From: Gammaproteobacteria bacterium
Lineage (GTDB): Bacteria; Pseudomonadota; Gammaproteobacteria; Arenicellales; JAOTYS01
Direction: 5' to 3'
DNA: 6,493 nucleotides
NCBI GenBank assembly: GCA_029861795.1
Contig: JAOTYS010000264.1
Location: forward strand, 1-6,493
Under the pieces are notes generated by a model. That model was not told the origin of the DNA, did no database searches, and saw only the letters and a list, made by a program, of their open reading frames with translations. Made by a program: the position numbers and the translations under genes. Below, piece after piece: positions 6,176-6,493 of this stretch (positions are counted from its first letter, which is position 1; each line of letters opens with the position of its first letter).

Positions 6176-6260
6176 AACCTATTTGCCAACGGGAAGTTCA
6201 GATCAAAGATTGGGATCGCAGTCACTGCTGCTTGTAGTCGAGAAGAGTCTGCCCGCGCGA

Positions 6261-6493
6261 GTCGCGGCAAGATGCCGCTCCTACCAGGGACGAAGTCGTA
6301 CGCCGACACGTAGGAACACCTTCTGGGTGCGACAAGATAGTCTGGAACCGGCAAGATGCCGCTCCTACCAGGGACGAAATCGTACGCCGACACGTAGGAG
6401 CACCTTCTAGGTACGACAGGATAGTCTGGAACCGGCAAGATGCCGCTCCTACCTGGGCCGAAGTCGTACGCCGACACGTAGGAGCACCTTCTA
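6261..6493. repeat. Tandem REP/REPIN-like array, 84-bp period, at least 2.7 units, running off the window
   Basis: Units start at 6265, 6349 and 6433, exactly 84 bp apart, and the third is cut by the window edge. Units 1 and 2 differ at 5 of 84 positions; units 2 and 3 differ at 3 of the 61 visible. Each unit has one palindrome read on the minus strand as GTAGGAGCGGCATCTTGCCG (6265-6284, 6349-6368, 6433-6452) and an inverted, diverged partner on the plus strand beginning GTAGGARCACCTTCT (6310-6333, 6394-6417, 6478 onward). The core folds as GCGGC-AAGAT-GCCGC. The GTAG tetranucleotide next to a small hairpin is the signature recognised by RAYT (TnpA-REP) transposases. Paired inverted REPs in tandem fit a REPIN/BIME. 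No RAYT gene is in the window. It may also act as an mRNA 3' end structure or transcription barrier ahead of the DadA-like gene. Confidence 0.85.

Noticed and set aside
6172..6477. 101-residue minus-strand reading frame with a repeated 28-residue block
   Set aside because: It exists only because the 84-bp repeat is a multiple of three and lacks stops; the repeated peptide is the translated REP array and no ribosome binding site precedes it.
6261..6493. CRISPR array
   Set aside because: The 84-bp units are repeated in full with no unique spacers; the structure is tandem inverted REPs.

Overview
The window suggests a gammaproteobacterium-like genome. The main reason is the array at the right edge, which carries REP-type palindromes of the form GTAGGAGCGGCATCTTGCCG, a repeat style familiar from Xanthomonas/Pseudomonas-type chromosomes. 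The gene content is ordinary proteobacterial catabolism of short hydroxy- and keto-acids. No phage, plasmid, CRISPR, tRNA or rRNA gene is visible. All six genes I can support lie on the minus strand, so they are read from right to left.

Layout from right to left (direction of transcription): (1) 6261-6493, a tandem array with an 84-bp period built from inverted REP pairs, running off the window. (2) 4910-6175, a DadA-like FAD-dependent amine/D-amino-acid dehydrogenase with a TTG start. (3) A 141-bp gap with an 18-bp near-palindrome, then 4064-4768, an atypical SDR-fold protein that has lost the catalytic Tyr and Lys. (4) A 230-bp gap with degenerate repeat-like palindromes. (5) A tight three-gene operon: hydroxypyruvate isomerase (hyi, 3039-3833), tartronate semialdehyde reductase (glxR/garR, 2130-3014) and glyoxylate/hydroxypyruvate reductase (ghrA, 1191-2123), with gaps of 24 and 6 bp and a probable terminator right after ghrA. 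(6) An AT-rich gap with palindromes, then a mandelate racemase-family enolase-superfamily gene (1-1026) whose last ~20 codons lie beyond the left edge.

The operon is a compact D-glycerate-forming module. Hyi interconverts hydroxypyruvate and tartronate semialdehyde, GlxR reduces tartronate semialdehyde, and GhrA reduces hydroxypyruvate (and glyoxylate). Glyoxylate carboligase (gcl) and glycerate kinase, the usual partners, are not in the window. The DadA-like enzyme upstream could supply keto-acids: oxidation of D-serine gives hydroxypyruvate, and oxidation of glycine gives glyoxylate. That link is inference from gene order. The racemase-family gene sits in its own transcription unit. It keeps every catalytic residue of mandelate racemase but has changed substrate-pocket residues, so its substrate is probably not mandelate.

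Overall this is a mostly conventional metabolic locus. The points of real interest are the SDR lacking its catalytic dyad, the repurposed racemase pocket, the possible D-serine/glycine-to-glycerate route, and the REP tandem array abutting a gene with a weak start.
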